DNA of 64,000 nt, from assembly GCA_947034885.2 (NCBI GenBank), contig OX344756.2, forward strand, positions 24,101,489 through 24,165,488, in the 5' to 3' direction. The translations under genes and the position numbers were made by a program. Source of the DNA: Thuidium tamariscinum (Eukaryota > Streptophyta > Bryopsida > Hypnales > Thuidiaceae). The notes under the pieces are model-generated. The model searched no databases. It saw only the letters and a program-made list of their open reading frames with translations, and had not been told where the DNA came from. Positions 1 through 12,889 of the stretch are shown here, one piece after another; position 1 is the stretch's first letter, and the number at the start of each line of letters is the position of its first letter.

Positions 1-3000
1 ATTCAAATTTCAGGTGGTTTCAATTTAGAGAGGCTTTTGTACAAGTTAATTTGCTTGAAATTTTTTTCTTTCTTTTGTGGAAAAGTTGATGAGATGTCCA
101 AAAAAATTCATAACATTTCAAATTGGGGAACATGTACCAAAAAATTCCTATAGGACACTAGCTTTAAGAAATATCTTGTACAAAGCTCTTTTTTCAACAA
201 TTTATAGCTTGCACATATAGTAATTTTTTCAAAATGTAAAATATAGGGTTCTAGATTTTAGCTAGACCTAGAAGAATAAAAAATAAAAATAAAAGTTGCC
301 TATAATATCAAATTTTGGCAAGCTTGATCATTCCTTGTCCAAGTTGAAAGAAAGGGAAATTCAACATATTGGGCCTAACACGAGAAGAGGCTTAGTGAGG
401 GTTATTGAAGCCTAGCTCATCTTCAGTCTCTGACATTGTTCCCAATGACTAATACACATTCCCCTCAATTTACAATTTGTTCCCCTATTCCATGGAATAT
501 AGTAGAAAAATCTTTATATTATTCAATGCAATTAAACACAAAACTTCATAAAGCACTTTACATTCTAGTTGAATGTTCTATATTTGTATAGTACCACCAA
601 GAGTACCACATTGGAATTGATACTATAAACCCTATAAATATTGAAAACATAAATGAATAAATCATTGAGGTTTACATATGAAGTACATTTCAATAATCAC
701 ATTCAAAAGGATTTGAAGGTCAAATATATTTCATACATAGCACCAATGTTTTAAAGTATGTCATGCAAGATTTAAAAGTAGTTTTAATTTAGTATTTTTA
801 AATTCTAGGATTTAGGATATAGGGTTTAGGATTAATGGATAAAATTTGTGGAGGAAAAAATAGAATTACCCTTTCCTCCACACATTTCATCTAGTCATAT
901 TAAACTTGAGGATCTTGCACACTTGATGTAGACTAGGATAAAAATGCGTACATTGAAATTAAAAATTTCTACTAACCTTGTAGAAATTTCTCTTTATATT
1001 CAGAATGTATTCAGTTTTTGTAACCAACTAAATTTCTCTTTGTATTTTTTAGTTTATAAAAGAACTTGAATATGATTTTGAAGGGATGAGTTAGAGAGAC
1101 AAAGATGTGCAAACCATCCAAAATTTAATTTATATTACGATTAGATTTTTATGTTGGTCCATGATTTTTGAATTATCAAAAGTATTACACATAGTGCACT
1201 TGGGACACAAAATGTATGTCATCCTACTATGCATTCATCCTACAATGAAAGTAATTGTATGAAAAGGAATTATACTTGGCTTAGAGCGATTACAAATTTT
1301 TTTTTAAATAGTTGCAAATGTGTCAAAAGAAAATAGTTGCAAATCTTTTCCTTGATTTTTGATTATTTTTTATAATATTATTATATACAAAATATATTAT
1401 TGATGTCATTGTCATCAAATTAGTTATAAAGAATTTTATTTTTAAGATTCAAGATTTTCTTTGGATAAAGAATTCAAACTTGTTTGGAATTTGGATACAA
1501 CATTGCTTTGAAGCTTTTATACAATACAATTGAGTTATTCGTAAAGTACTCTAAACCCAGGCTTAAATCCATGAGTTTTGTGAAAAATTCGGTTGAGTTA
1601 AAAAAGTCAAAATAAAAGTGGATATAAAACTTATTTTTCTAGCAAAATGGTGCGTAAAAAATTTTGGTCCTCACTTTTGAAGTTGTGTGACATAAGTATC
1701 TTGCAAAAAAATTTGACGCTTCAACTATAGTTGCCTTCTCAACTTCAAAAAAAGTCATGCCCAAAGTAGGGGGACTTTACAAATAACTCAAATACCCAAC
1801 AACTTTCAAACATCCTCTTTATTTTTCCATTCAAAAGAAATTTATATAATATGGAATAAAGATGACACTTTTTTGGCTTGCATTATGAACATTCTATTTT
1901 AATGCAATTCCAATAAAGCATACTAATTTTGGATTTCTTAAAAATAAATATTTATTTTTGAAGAATTGTCTCATTTAAAATTCATAGTTTTCATGAAAAT
2001 TGATTGAAAACCATTAGTAACAAAGTTTTTGAATTTGATGGCTACAATATTTTGGATACCTCTATAAACACATCTTTTCTTTGATAAGCATCTCAAAAAA
2101 AATTTAGAATTTCCTCACAAAGGTTTCAAAAGCTAAATTGAAAATGTCCAAATTTTTAGGAATAGATATTTATTTTCTACAATTAAATTTTGGCAAAATA
2201 ATTGTACCTTCATAGTCAAATTTACAAAATTAATAACAATGTGAAAATCAATTAGTAAAATTTAATTACAATGAAGAAATATCTATTTTTCAAAATTTGG
2301 ACATTTTCACCCTAATTTTTGAAACTTGTGTGAGGAAATTCTAAAACTTTTTTAAAATGCTTACTAAAAAAAAGATGTGTGTATGGATGTTTTCCACATA
2401 TTACCACAATAAAATTAAAAAATTTCATCATCAATGTTTTTCAACGAAGTATCATGAAAAATCATTAAAATTTATTGAAACAATTCACCAAAAATGAAAT
2501 TTTGTTTTTTTGAAATCCAAAATTTGGTATGCTCGATTGAAATTGTAGGAAAATTTGAATATTATCTATTCAAGACAAAATATTAATCATATGATTTATT
2601 TTGCAATTTCTTTTGAATATTGTACTTGGTTTTTGGTTCTTGACAAGGTGACTACTAGTGATCCAATGATTGGTTCCTACTTCCATTGTTAGTGAAAATA
2701 ACCTTCTGAAAAATAACAATTTCTGTAATAGTAGTATCTCCATGCTTAGAGGATGTGCTTCCACATGCAAAATTTCCATCTGATATGGGGACTACTCTAA
2801 ATTGTTTTTTTAAACAAATGAGGTAGAAGACCACTCCAATTTTGATTTCATGAAAACACCATTCAGACTTTTATGTACATTGTGCACTTCTACCTTGGTT
2901 ACTTTTTGGACTTACTTGCTCTATTAAAAGCCATGTTGCAATTGAGAATTTCTGCAACATATAAGCAATAATAGATATCTATACATTTTTACTTCATTAA

Positions 3001-5436
3001 ATTGTAGTTTATTCATTATTGCTCAAATCTATTTGATTTTATTTGTATTAGAATTGCTCTTTACTTCTCTATCCACTGAAATCAAGCAAACCCCATTAAC
3101 TTGCATACTATCTTTTGCAAGGGTGTATTTGTCCTTAGATGGACGCTTTATGAGCCTCCTACTATAAATCATTAATTTATTTGACTCATTTTTAGCTCTC
3201 TTTTAAAGTAATACTAAGAAAAAAACTTTTGTTTCTTTACTTGATTTTTGCTAAGCCCAAGTCAGAGCCAAATATTGTACCTATTTATTTTTGCTTAATT
3301 GATGTGAAGTACGTATGGAGGCTTCTAAAATTAATGTATTGATATTTAATCTTCAAGATTACATATAATTCAAATTTTGCTTTACAACCTTATTTATAGG
3401 ATTCTAAGTTTTTAACTTTACTTACTATTTGAGATCTCAATTCTAAAAAACCTATAAATCAAACTCTATAATTATATTTTTAAGCAAACTTTTGACTTGT
3501 GAGCAAACCTAGAATTCCGAACTACAATGATGAAGACATTTGAGACATGCAAAATTTAATATGCTTCTTTATAAAGAAGCAAGCAAAAATATTTTGTTTT
3601 TCCTTGTTCTAACTATTTTCCATCCAATTATTAATCAAATGATGCTAGATTGATTGATTTCATAATGTGTGTCTCTATGATCTTCATTGATAAGATATTT
3701 GAATTAAAAAAAATACATTAGAGCTTTTCTTTTTTGTTTAGAACTCACTGTTCATATTTGTTTCCATTGTTAGGATTTAATTAATTAAGCTCTTAAATAT
3801 TGAGACAAGAGAAAGATTTGTTGGTTGTTTGGTCATTATATCAAAAAACTTTTGTAAAAATATTGTTTGATAGCTAGAAGGAGAAGTTGGATTGCTATAT
3901 GGAGACATTTATAAGAATTAGTGAATCTAGCTAATATAATAGGAATGATATAATAAAAAATACGTCTAATTTCAAAACATCAAAATAAAATTGTTATATG
4001 AAAATGTGGATGCAAACTAAAGATTGGTTTTTGCAAGATTGGATTTTACTCTATCAAGAACAAGAAACATATAAAAGTATTTGAAGTACTTTACATTCAC
4101 AAAGCTTAGCTTTAAAGAAAATTTAGCTCCAAATTCTATAATTCGAATATCTTAATAGAATCTTCAATGTACTTTTTAACACATAATTGTAGAAATTACA
4201 AGAAAATTCCATTATTTTATAGTCAATGTAAAATTGGTACAATATTCAACATTGTTTTATATTTCATTCAAGTTCAATGCTAAAACAAACTTAGTATACA
4301 ACATGGACACATGGTTATGTTAGAAAAGGCAATGCCATTGGAATATCAATTTTATTATAACTATTTTTGAATCAAATTAAATTCAAATTTTCTTTATCTT
4401 TTTCAAAGTTATAGAGTATTTTTTAATTTCAATTATAATCTAAGATGCAAAATAATTATATATTTTCAAGTTTTATAACTTAGGAAATCTTATTATTGTT
4501 GCAATTAATAAATTTCAACTTCCATTTCTTAAGTTTTTGAATTATTTTTGAAGATTTGCTTAAAGATTTAAATATTATATTCATTATTTACACAAAAGAA
4601 TGTTGACCTAGTTTAAATGTAATTAATATATTTTATTTCTCTATTAGAAATTTGAAAGATTTTGTCAAATGATGCAGTCATGTACATCAGCCATTTTAAC
4701 ATCTATGATGATCTTGCTACAATAAGCTTATCACACATATTGTGTTTGTACAATGAATTACTAAATTTGATTTCAACTTAACCATAATTCATGATCAAAG
4801 TGCATATTTAAATAATATATAAATGTAAACTAAAGACATGATACCATAAATAATATATAATATAATGAATTTCAATTACAACAAAGAAGAAACTATTTAC
4901 ATGTCAAAAGATGAAACATCAAGAAAAATATCCTGATAAAAAAAATTCAAAAACCTCTCATTTTAATGAGCTTAGTGGAATATCAATATAAAAAAAAATC
5001 CAAAATTGACAAATAGAGGAAATTGAAGTTTGCAATTTCTACAAGAATTTCAATACTATAATAGTCCTACAAATAATAAGCATATGTATTTTCAACTTTA
5101 TGTAATAAAAATATAAAAGTCCAAGATGATTTTAAATTGGGTTGGATTACGAGCTCAAGAAGTTCTTAATGATTATGTTCAAAGCAATTTGTAAGTTAAT
5201 GAATACAACTATTTTTAAAAGTAAAAAAAAATGAATTAAGGCTTGTTATTAATATAAAATGATATAGTTTATTTGAAATTATAATTATAATAAAAAAAAT
5301 TGAATGATTTTGTCGTCTATCTTATACATCTCATAAGACCTATGTATTTTATTCTTAAATAAATTGAGATTATTTTGTACATACACACACCTTATAATAT
5401 TGCCTATTGCTTTGTTATTGCTTATTTGTATCTTTG
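1..5436. other. A+T-rich gene-free region
   Basis: No coding exon with convincing composition or family similarity is seen here on either strand. The DNA is strongly A+T-rich with many A and T runs. Short open frames such as the one at 2570-2779 on the minus strand lie inside a repeat and have no recognisable residues. The only clear structure is the foldback at 1885-2560. A few copies of a telomere-like AGGGTTTAGG word near 800-830 are too short to mean anything. Confidence 0.6.
1885..2560. repeat. Large foldback (long inverted repeat), ~0.68 kb
   Basis: The left half (about 1885-2215) is repeated in reverse complement in the right half (about 2225-2560). Paired landmarks are ACACATCTTTTCTTTGATAA near 2067 with its reverse near 2370, and AAAATGTCCAAATTTTTAGG near 2140 with its reverse near 2290. 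The arms are diverged, with many substitutions and small gaps. The centre reads like that of the foldback at 9991-10818: both carry a CAATTAnTTTGCCAAAAT word. There is no open frame, so it is most simply a non-autonomous DNA-transposon foldback or a very old MITE. End points are approximate and no target-site duplication was identified. Confidence 0.6.
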
Positions 5437-6933
5437 ATGTTTGATATATATAGAGAAGCAAACCAACAAAGAGTGGTAGAATACAACGCAACCATTAAGA
5501 TTCAAGTAAATCCATGATTGTAATATTAATTTTACTTTAAAGAATATTATCATATAATTAAATTTTATATAGATCTCTTAAAGAATAATATTCTTTGCAG
5601 CACATATTATTTCATGTAATTTTTATGACTACTATAACAATAAATATGTAAAATACTTGATGAAAAACTAGGTAGCAGTTCGTAAGTTTATTGTTAAACA
5701 ATTAATAAAACTTTGGCATAAAAGTGCCAAAGAAATTCAACGGATTTATCGAGGCCATCTTGGACGAGAATATTTTCATGAGTGTCGACGAAAGAGAGAC
5801 TATGAACTTCGTATGGCATATTTCAATTATCACATAACATACATTCAACGTTGTTTTAGGGGATACTGGAGTCGCAAATATATATGTGACTACTATGCAC
5901 GAATTGCTTTTATTGCCAAAAGCCTTCTTGCAGGAAAACGGACAAAGACTTTGTGTACAATGAACTACAAGTTAGAAGTCCGTAGTGAACAAGAAGAAGC
6001 AAGAAAAAAAGTGGAGGTTGAAATTGATAAATTTTTCCATGAAAATCACCACAGAGTAATCAATCCCTTCCATCATTTTTGTGAACAAATTTAATCAAAA
6101 AGCCCTTGAATTTGATTTTTGTATGCAAAATATGATCAAACTAATTATATATTCAATGCATACATCAAAATTATGTATCTAGTGTATTATTATAATGCTA
6201 TATAATACTTAAAATCTACCCAAATCATAATTGAATTTGAGCTCTTCTTTTCATTTAGTGTAGTACCGAGGCCGTAAAAGGTGCATTTTATTCTCCATAT
6301 GTTGCAATATTTGGAGGTGGACGTAGTTATTTGGAAGAAAAAATCCGTGATGCACGCCGTGAAGAAGTTACCGGTATGGAACTTGAAAAATTGAAGGGAA
6401 TGACTGAAGATGGAATTCCCATCAAACAAGCTCAAAATGCATTTTTTATAAAATCAAGCAAAGCCTTACATTCTCGTATGAGTATAGATACACGCCGCCG
6501 ATTGAAAGAAGCGTCGAAAAAGGCAAAAACTGCTGGAACTTACATAACACGCCAAGGACATTATGAATCACGGTATGAACATCGGAGGAAGTATGAAAAG
6601 TGGCAAAGTTTACTTACCATTTGCGACAAGAGATTTGATCCCATTGCAAAACAAGATAAGGCATGGTGGATGAATATGGGCAAGTCCATAAAAAATTCGG
6701 AACACTATCACGTGAGAGAAATGCTCACTAAAGCAGCTGCTACGAAAGAACTGGAAGACTATCCAGTAATGAAAAACTTTCCGTGGACATCCATTGTTCC
6801 TTCGGGTTTTCTCTTTGAAATGTATGAGCCTTTTGATAAGGTGTTTCCAAGAGCAACAAATCATCATCATTGGCCCAAATATTCCATCCGTCGATCCACA
6901 CATGGAGACATACTTCCCCCACTTACACAATGA
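5437..6933 (+). CDS. SPATA17-like IQ-motif axonemal protein
   Basis: Likely exons are 5437-5505, possibly a 15-nt microexon at 5599-5613, then 5672-6055 and 6259-6933 (stop included). The introns are GT-AG and the joins stay in phase 0. Three IQ motifs can be read: one split at the first junction (NATIKIQ, resumed as VAVRKF), KEIQRIYRGHLGRE, and TYIQRCFRGYWSRKY. The 6055/6259 join gives HHRCSTEAVKGAFYSPY, which matches the HHLLSTK..PGIYNSPF signature of SPATA17 as I recall it. The product is about 380 residues, close to the roughly 360 of animal SPATA17. Family knowledge: SPATA17 is a calmodulin-binding protein of motile cilia and flagella, placed in the central apparatus. In a plant it should act in sperm flagella. 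The ATG at 5437 follows an in-frame stop at 5395, but an upstream exon is possible, since TATATATAG before 5454 could serve as an acceptor. The microexon is tentative: it keeps the IQ spacing exactly but lacks the usual Arg-Gly. The C-terminal 150 residues are less conserved. Confidence 0.8.
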
Positions 6934-7745
6934 AACGGCTGATTTTATCAAAATTGGAATATTTATTTATGGATTTATGTTTTGTAAATGCTTTTGAATT
7001 GGGAGGCAACACTTTTTTTCTCAGCACCATGAGGCCAGATTGCACCATTTCAAAATAAATAATTTTTTTGGCCTGAAAACTGAAGTAACCTTTTTTCGCT
7101 AGAAAATTTTCAATTATCTTTAAAATATGGATGAAGTTGCAAAATTTGGATGAAAAAGTGTATGAATATGATGGAAGAGTGTTTTTAAGTCCAAAAGGTG
7201 GATGAATGTAGAAATACAATGCTTCGCCAAATTTGAAGTGATCGCCATCTTGGCACTTTCAAAAAAAGTAAAAAAAAACGGATTGTTGCGGGAGAAATCA
7301 AATTATTTGGAATCAACAAGCCCCTCACCCTTGCTGTTTCTAACAGCTTTCTTGGTACTTGACTGCTTCTCTGTCCAACCCCCAAGGGCTTCAGTGTTTT
7401 TTTCTTTGCAGTGAATTTCATTTGTTTCAAAAATACAAACGAATCTATACTTTAAGATAGGTAGTTTGTTTTGTTTTGTCACGTTGAGATCTGCATCCTC
7501 TGGTCGTGTGCTTCGTACCATTGGAAAGCTCTTGGCAAGGAAGGGTACATGGGCTTGGTTTTGTGGCATTCCAATGTACGGTGAAAAAGTTATTGAATTT
7601 CAAAGTTTTAATAAATTAAAAAATTAAAAAATTGCTTTTACTTTATTTCTGGGCTGTGGCATCGGCACAGGGCCCACTAGTGCTTTTGAATTCAAATATT
7701 GATTGAATTAATTTTTTTATTGGTACATGATGATATTGGTCATAG
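6934..7745. other. 3' flank of the SPATA17-like gene, no gene recognised
   Basis: The first few hundred bases are presumably 3' UTR. Overlapping open frames on both strands at 7185-7569 have no family resemblance. They coincide with a moderately complex stretch ending near CATTCCAATGTACGG at 7567, which reads like degraded repeat DNA. Confidence 0.4.
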
Positions 7746-7747
7746 CT

Positions 7748-7813
7748 GAGGCAGTGACTGCCTCTTTTGAGCTCATTGTCATTGTGACAAACTTTGTCAC
7801 AATGAGCTCAAAA
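7748..7813. repeat. Pair of short perfect inverted repeats
   Basis: GAGGCAGTGACTGCCTC at 7748-7764 is a 17-base palindrome with a 1-base centre. Directly after it, TTTTGAGCTCATTGT (7765-7779) is repeated in reverse complement at 7799-7813 around a 19-base loop. They may be the terminus of a degraded foldback element. No gene or terminator context supports a regulatory reading. Confidence 0.6.
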
Positions 7814-7845
7814 ACTAAAAAAATTTAAAAATTGAATTATTTTGC

Positions 7846-7990
7846 CCCCCCCCCGCCCTCCCAATCTGATTTGAACATTAAATTTTAAATATTAAAATTT
7901 TTTAACTTTTCAAACCCCCCTCCCCTCCCAATCTGATTTAATTATTAAATTTTGAATATTAAATTTATTATTTTTGAAACCCCCTCCTTC
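7846..7990 (+). repeat. C-rich tandem repeat, ~68-bp unit, two copies and a start of a third
   Basis: Each unit starts with a C run, then CCCTCCCAATCTGATTT, then an A+T-rich part with ATTAAATTTTnAATATTAAA, and ends in TTTTTCAAA or TTTTTGAAA. Two units are clear, at about 7846-7911 and 7912-7979. A third C-rich start follows at 7980. Copies differ at several sites, so the duplication is not recent. Confidence 0.65.
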
Positions 7991-8057
7991 CCACCCCTCT
8001 TATACTTCTCACAAGGTAGGCTTGGTTACAATGCTTATGGGACAAATGGGGTAATAC

Positions 8058-8262
8058 CATATCCGTATTTTGTATGAGTTTCCGTATCCGTATCTGTATG
8101 GTATCTGTATTTGATATTAGTATTAGTATTTAATATTAGTATCCGTATTCTGTATTCATACTCTGTATATGTATTCTGTATCTATACTTTGTACCAGTAT
8201 TTCCTACCCGTATTTTGTATTCATATACTATATCCGTATTCTGTATTCGTATCCGTATCCAA
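8058..8262 (+). repeat. Irregular GTATCC/GTATTC minisatellite
   Basis: About 200 bases made almost entirely of six- to eight-base words of the form GTATCC, GTATTC, TGTATC and TGTATT. This is an old, imperfect hexamer-based array. It has no reading frame of interest. It is followed by two G-runs at 8284 and 8340 and a repeated AATCCAACGG/CCAACGGTTCTTGATTTTT pair. Confidence 0.75.
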
Positions 8263-9187
8263 CGGCTCTTGATTTTTCTTGGAGGGGGGGTGGGATTTTT
8301 TAAAATTCAAATCCAACGGTTCTTGATTTTTACTGATGAGGGGGGTTAGGAAAATTAATCCAACAGGGTGTGCTGCCTCTTTTTGTCACATTGTATACTG
8401 AAACAACAATGAATTTTTTATAATCTTATATGATACTGTTAAAAATATCACATTTTATTCCTACACATCAAAATCAATGTCAAGTAAATGTTTATTATGT
8501 GATACTAACTTCCCCAACTAACTAATGAATTTGTTGATATTCATCTTGTAGCATAATTAATGTCTTTGCCGTCAAATCAATAATTGAAAATTTCTCTTTC
8601 ATGAAATAGATTTCAAGATGAAGTTAAATAAGTTGTTTGTGATAAAGTTAAATAAGGAAATGAGATTCTGATTTATAAATAGAAATTGATGGTATTAATA
8701 CTTTAATGAATTTGTAAAAGTGGTAACAATGCACTTAATTATCACTTCAATGATAATTCCTTGAGGCATATGTACTAATTTGAAAATTTCATGCTTGTGG
8801 ATGACTAAATATTCTTGGAAAAAATACAATCTCCAACTCAATTGTCAAATAATCTTTTCTTTTATCAATTTCTCTATATACTAATTTTTTGCATATATTA
8901 AAATCAAAGATTTTTGAACTCAACATAGTAGCATGTATTATTTAATTATAATTATTTTTAAAACAATATTTAATTAATATAGACAAAGTCCAAATTCAAC
9001 CTCAAACTCAATAATACAAACTTAATAAGAAATATACATTTTAACCTTTGGTCTCAAGAATTGAATCTTATAGTTTTATACACTTGTATAATTTGTACTT
9101 GAATTTTTTTCATACAAAGATTGTAATCAAAATCAAAATCATATTTGAAAGCAAGAAAATTTTTAGTTGCTGTGGTTTTCATTTCAA

Positions 9188-9982
9188 GTTTGTACAATGG
9201 AGTACCAATCAAAATGACATTTTTGAATTTGCATTGAAAGAATGTTGCCAACTTTAGTAGTCTACAGAGAATTGAAAAATTGGTATTTTACTGTGAATTT
9301 TTTTACAAGATCATCTCTAAGTTAATAACATGTGTACCAAATTTCAAGGCCAAGAAATCTACACAAAATAAAATATTCAAAATCTCCCAACATGTATATC
9401 TATGGAAAAAATTTCACTACTTTCAATTTTGACACCCTCCCAAGGATTGAATTTTTTTCTTGCCATAAAATGTTTAAGCATGAAATAAACTCTATATTTG
9501 TAATATGTGCAAAAAAAAATTTAGAGTCAAAAGATTAATCCAAAAAAAGATATTCAAATCTACTAACATGTGTAGTTTAGAGAATTTTCACAATTGCTAA
9601 CTTTGACAACGCCCCAAGAATATCTTTTCTTGGATTAATCTTTTGACCATGAAATTTTTTGCACCAATATTATAAACATAGAGTTTATTTCATACCAAGA
9701 ATTTTATGGCAAAAAAAATTCAATCTTTGGGAGGGTGTCAAAGTTGAAAGTATTGAAGTTTTTTCCACAGCTATGTATGTTGGTAGATTTTGAATATCTT
9801 ATTTTGTGTAGATCTCTTGGCCTTGAAATTTATCACACACATTATTAACTAAGAAGTGATCTTGTAAAAAAATTCATGGTAAAATACCAATTTTTCAACT
9901 TTTAGGAGGCTATCAAAGTTGGTAGCATTCTTTCATTGGAAATTCAAAAATGCCATTTTGATTGGCACCTCAATGTACATGC
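9188..9982. repeat. Foldback element, ~365-bp arms
   Basis: The left arm (9188-9555) and right arm (9618-9982) are reverse complements with moderate divergence, around a 62-base loop. Landmarks: TACCAATCAAAATGACATTT near 9203 pairs with AAATGCCATTTTGATTGGCA near 9947, and GATTAATCCAAAAAAAGATA near 9533 pairs with TATCTTTTCTTGGATTAATC near 9621. Open frames on both strands here (9048-9257, 9332-9538) are by-products of the repeat. It is probably a non-autonomous DNA element. Confidence 0.75.
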
Positions 9983-9990
9983 TACTTTTT

Positions 9991-10818
9991 GTAATCTTAC
10001 AACTAGCCAATTTGAGCCATTTACATTTTTTGTGCAATATACAATATAATTGGTATAATTGGTTAGCATAATTATGATTGTTCCCTTATTAAAATTCTAA
10101 TTAAGAATACCAAATTTTTAATTCAAGAAACTAAAATCCCAGTTTTGGTTAATTTTTTTAATTAATTTTCTTTGCTCAAGTGACATAATACTTTATTGAA
10201 AACAATTAGTGATGCATTTCTTTAATTAATTATATATGTTTGTAGGAAACATCCATATATGCATCTTTCATATTAAAACACATGACAAAAATATAATGTA
10301 GGAGGAAATCAATGTGAAGCATTATATGATGCAACTTTGTAAAATAGATTTCCTTATATTTTTCTATTTGTACCTCACAATATAACTAATTTTGTACATT
10401 TAAGCATGATGAAGCAATTACTTTGCCAAAATCTAGTTAAAATATATAAATATCTATTTTACAAAGTTTGGTCTTATAACACCTTATACTGATTTCTTCT
10501 TAAATTGTATTTTTGTTTAATAATTGGGTGTTTTTAATGTAAGAAATGAGCACATAGATGTTTCCTACATGTGAATGCAATTGATTAAGAAATTTTATCA
10601 CTAATAGTTTTCAATAAAGTATTATGTCAAACCAAAAAAATTAACTTTTAAAAATTCATCAAAAATGGAATTTTAGTTTTTTTAATATGAAACTTAGTAT
10701 TCTTGTTTTGAATTGTATGAGGATTGCATTATGATTTAGTAAAATGAAAAATTCCAATTTTTTTTCTATGCTATACCAAAATCTTTCCATGGTTCAAATT
10801 GGCCAATTATAAGATTAC
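9991..10818. repeat. Foldback element adjoining the previous one
   Basis: Outer ends GTAATCTTACAACTAGCCAA (9991) and TTGGCCAATTATAAGATTAC (ending about 10818) are imperfect reverse complements. Inner pairs follow, such as GACATAATACTTTATTGAAA near 10182 with TTTTCAATAAAGTATTATGT near 10607. The centre lies near 10405. The central words resemble those of the 1885-2560 foldback, so the two are probably the same family. Only about eight bases separate it from the 9188-9982 foldback, so one may have inserted at the edge of the other. Confidence 0.65.
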
Positions 10819-12889
10819 AAATTGTGATTGTAAAATAGGATTTTATTAATAGTCATTTCTTGGAATAACCTTTGTTTGAAAAAGATAGGATCACTAAATA
10901 AGATTTTTTTCTCACAAAAAATTTCTGAAGTTTTTTATCAAAACTATTGGCATGTACTTTCAAAATTATTCCTACCTATAACTTGCCTTATAGATATAAT
11001 ATTATTTAAAAAAATTAAATACTCAACTACTATATTATTTTTTTTAAAGAATTGAATTACAGTTTAAATTACATGCCATTTTTAGCAAAAAGTTCAAATA
11101 GTGTTACATTCTTATCCCTTTGTACGAGTTAACAAGGAAAAGTTCCCATAATATTTCTATTTTATTATTGTTAGAACTCTTGCATACGACAATATTTGTG
11201 AGGATAAATTGCTAATACAAGTAGATAAGACTTTGATTTATATTATGAAATATATCTTTATACTATTAACATTCAAATCTTACAAAGAATATTCCATATT
11301 TATAATGTTAAAATTGTAAGTGTTTGCCTTGAATCAAAATTTGTAAAATGAGTTTTTGAGACAAAAAATGCATTGCACTTAAATACATCTTGCAAACTAG
11401 GACATTGAATAGGGTGTCTATCACAAAACTAATGACATTTTCAAAACTACCATGACCTATGTGTTACACATAAGATAGTCTATTGTCATTAGGAGTGTCA
11501 AATGTCATTTAATCCCAAAATGACAAAGAGAACAAAAAGTTTCCTCACAAAGTTTCAAGTCCAATTCAAAGTGTTCTAACTTTTGCATCTAAGGTCTCTA
11601 TTCAATGAAACTTGTTGGAAAAGTTGCGCAATCTTTTCTAGTTTGTGTGGTAAAACTTTCAAATCAATCCAAGTTATAATGAAATTCTGGTGGCCAATCA
11701 AACTTTACAGCTCAATTTGATTTCACCAAATTGCATTTTAGGGCTGCAACTTCGGGGGCTTGTATCTACATCATCTAATGTTTGTTTTCAGTAAAATTTG
11801 ATGATTTTTGTTTCCCTTGAAGTTTACTCATTGTGATTAAACTTTCATATCAATCCAAGTTGTTTTGAATGTTTTGGAGCGATTCAAAGTTCAACATCTT
11901 GGCATTTTAAAACTACAGTGAACATAACATTCATTACCCACTCTACAGGGCTGCCTTCCCAAGGAGGGAATGGTGTGGAATATCCTACATCATTCCATCC
12001 AAAAGGATGAAATGGTGTGGGATATTCCACACCAAATCAGTAACTTTTATTCAGTAGCAAGGCAAACCAGCAACATGTCAGAGTTTCAGCTTGAAATTCG
12101 TGGATGACTCTGCCTGCTTGGTAGAAAAGGCAAAGTCTCTTCTTGCTACTAAATGTTATGAACTTCGAGGGCTTATATCTTTTTCAGAAAGAGTCAATTT
12201 TCAAAAAAAATTCTTGGAAAAGTTGAGCATATTAGTCTAGTATGTGTGACTGAAATTTCATGTCAATCCAAAAAGAAATGAATCACTAAAGAGCATTTTA
12301 GTAGAAGCACGTTCATGCTTAGATGTGTTTTTTCCCAACTTTTCTTGCTATTTTTTGACATTTTAAAACGGTTTTGTAGACACTATGAGTCAATTGAGTG
12401 AAATTTTTTTCCATAGTTTTGTTTTCATACTATTTTGAAATCACTTTGTTGTATAAAGTTTTTTCCTATGAGTAGGTTTGGAAACCAAATTTCACCTTCA
12501 AATGTGTTTTTTTGGAAAATTTCAGCATTCATTTTTAACACTAAAACACTATAATCTTGCAATCTATATGGTCAAATGACTCCAAATTTGATACACATCA
12601 TCGACTACATGTTTTCTAAAAGACTGTATGGTTAAGATCTCTATAACTTAGTGACATTTAGACCTATGACATTTCAAAAGGAAATATGTTTTTGAACCCC
12701 GGAAATCAAATGTCATTTTGGGGTTAAGGTAATGGCTTAGTGAAAGTGAAAAAATATCTAAATATGTTAGTCAATACAATTTGATTCAAAAAGGTTGTAA
12801 TAGATTACAATATTAAATATCTAAAAGATGCAATTACAAAGATTGCATCTTTTGGGTGTATAGAAGCTTACAATCCATTTCCAAGCTTC
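10819..12889. other. Gene-free region with one hairpin
   Basis: No exon is recognised. From about 11560 to 12720 the DNA is less A+T-rich and has recurring phrases of the type AAACTTTCAnATCAATCCAAGT (near 11650 and 11843; a shorter relative near 12250). This suggests the inside of an old, unclassified repeat. The hairpin at 11972-12033 lies in it. Confidence 0.4.
11972..12033. repeat. 29-bp-arm hairpin
   Basis: Left arm 11972-12000 and right arm 12005-12033 are reverse complements at 25 or more of 29 positions around a four-base AAAA loop. Both begin or end with the GGTGTGGAATATCC word or its complement. It could be a small foldback or the remnant of two inverted termini. Confidence 0.7.

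Noticed and set aside
7846-8360. CRISPR-like array
   Set aside because: The repeats are direct tandem units without unique spacers, in plant nuclear DNA.
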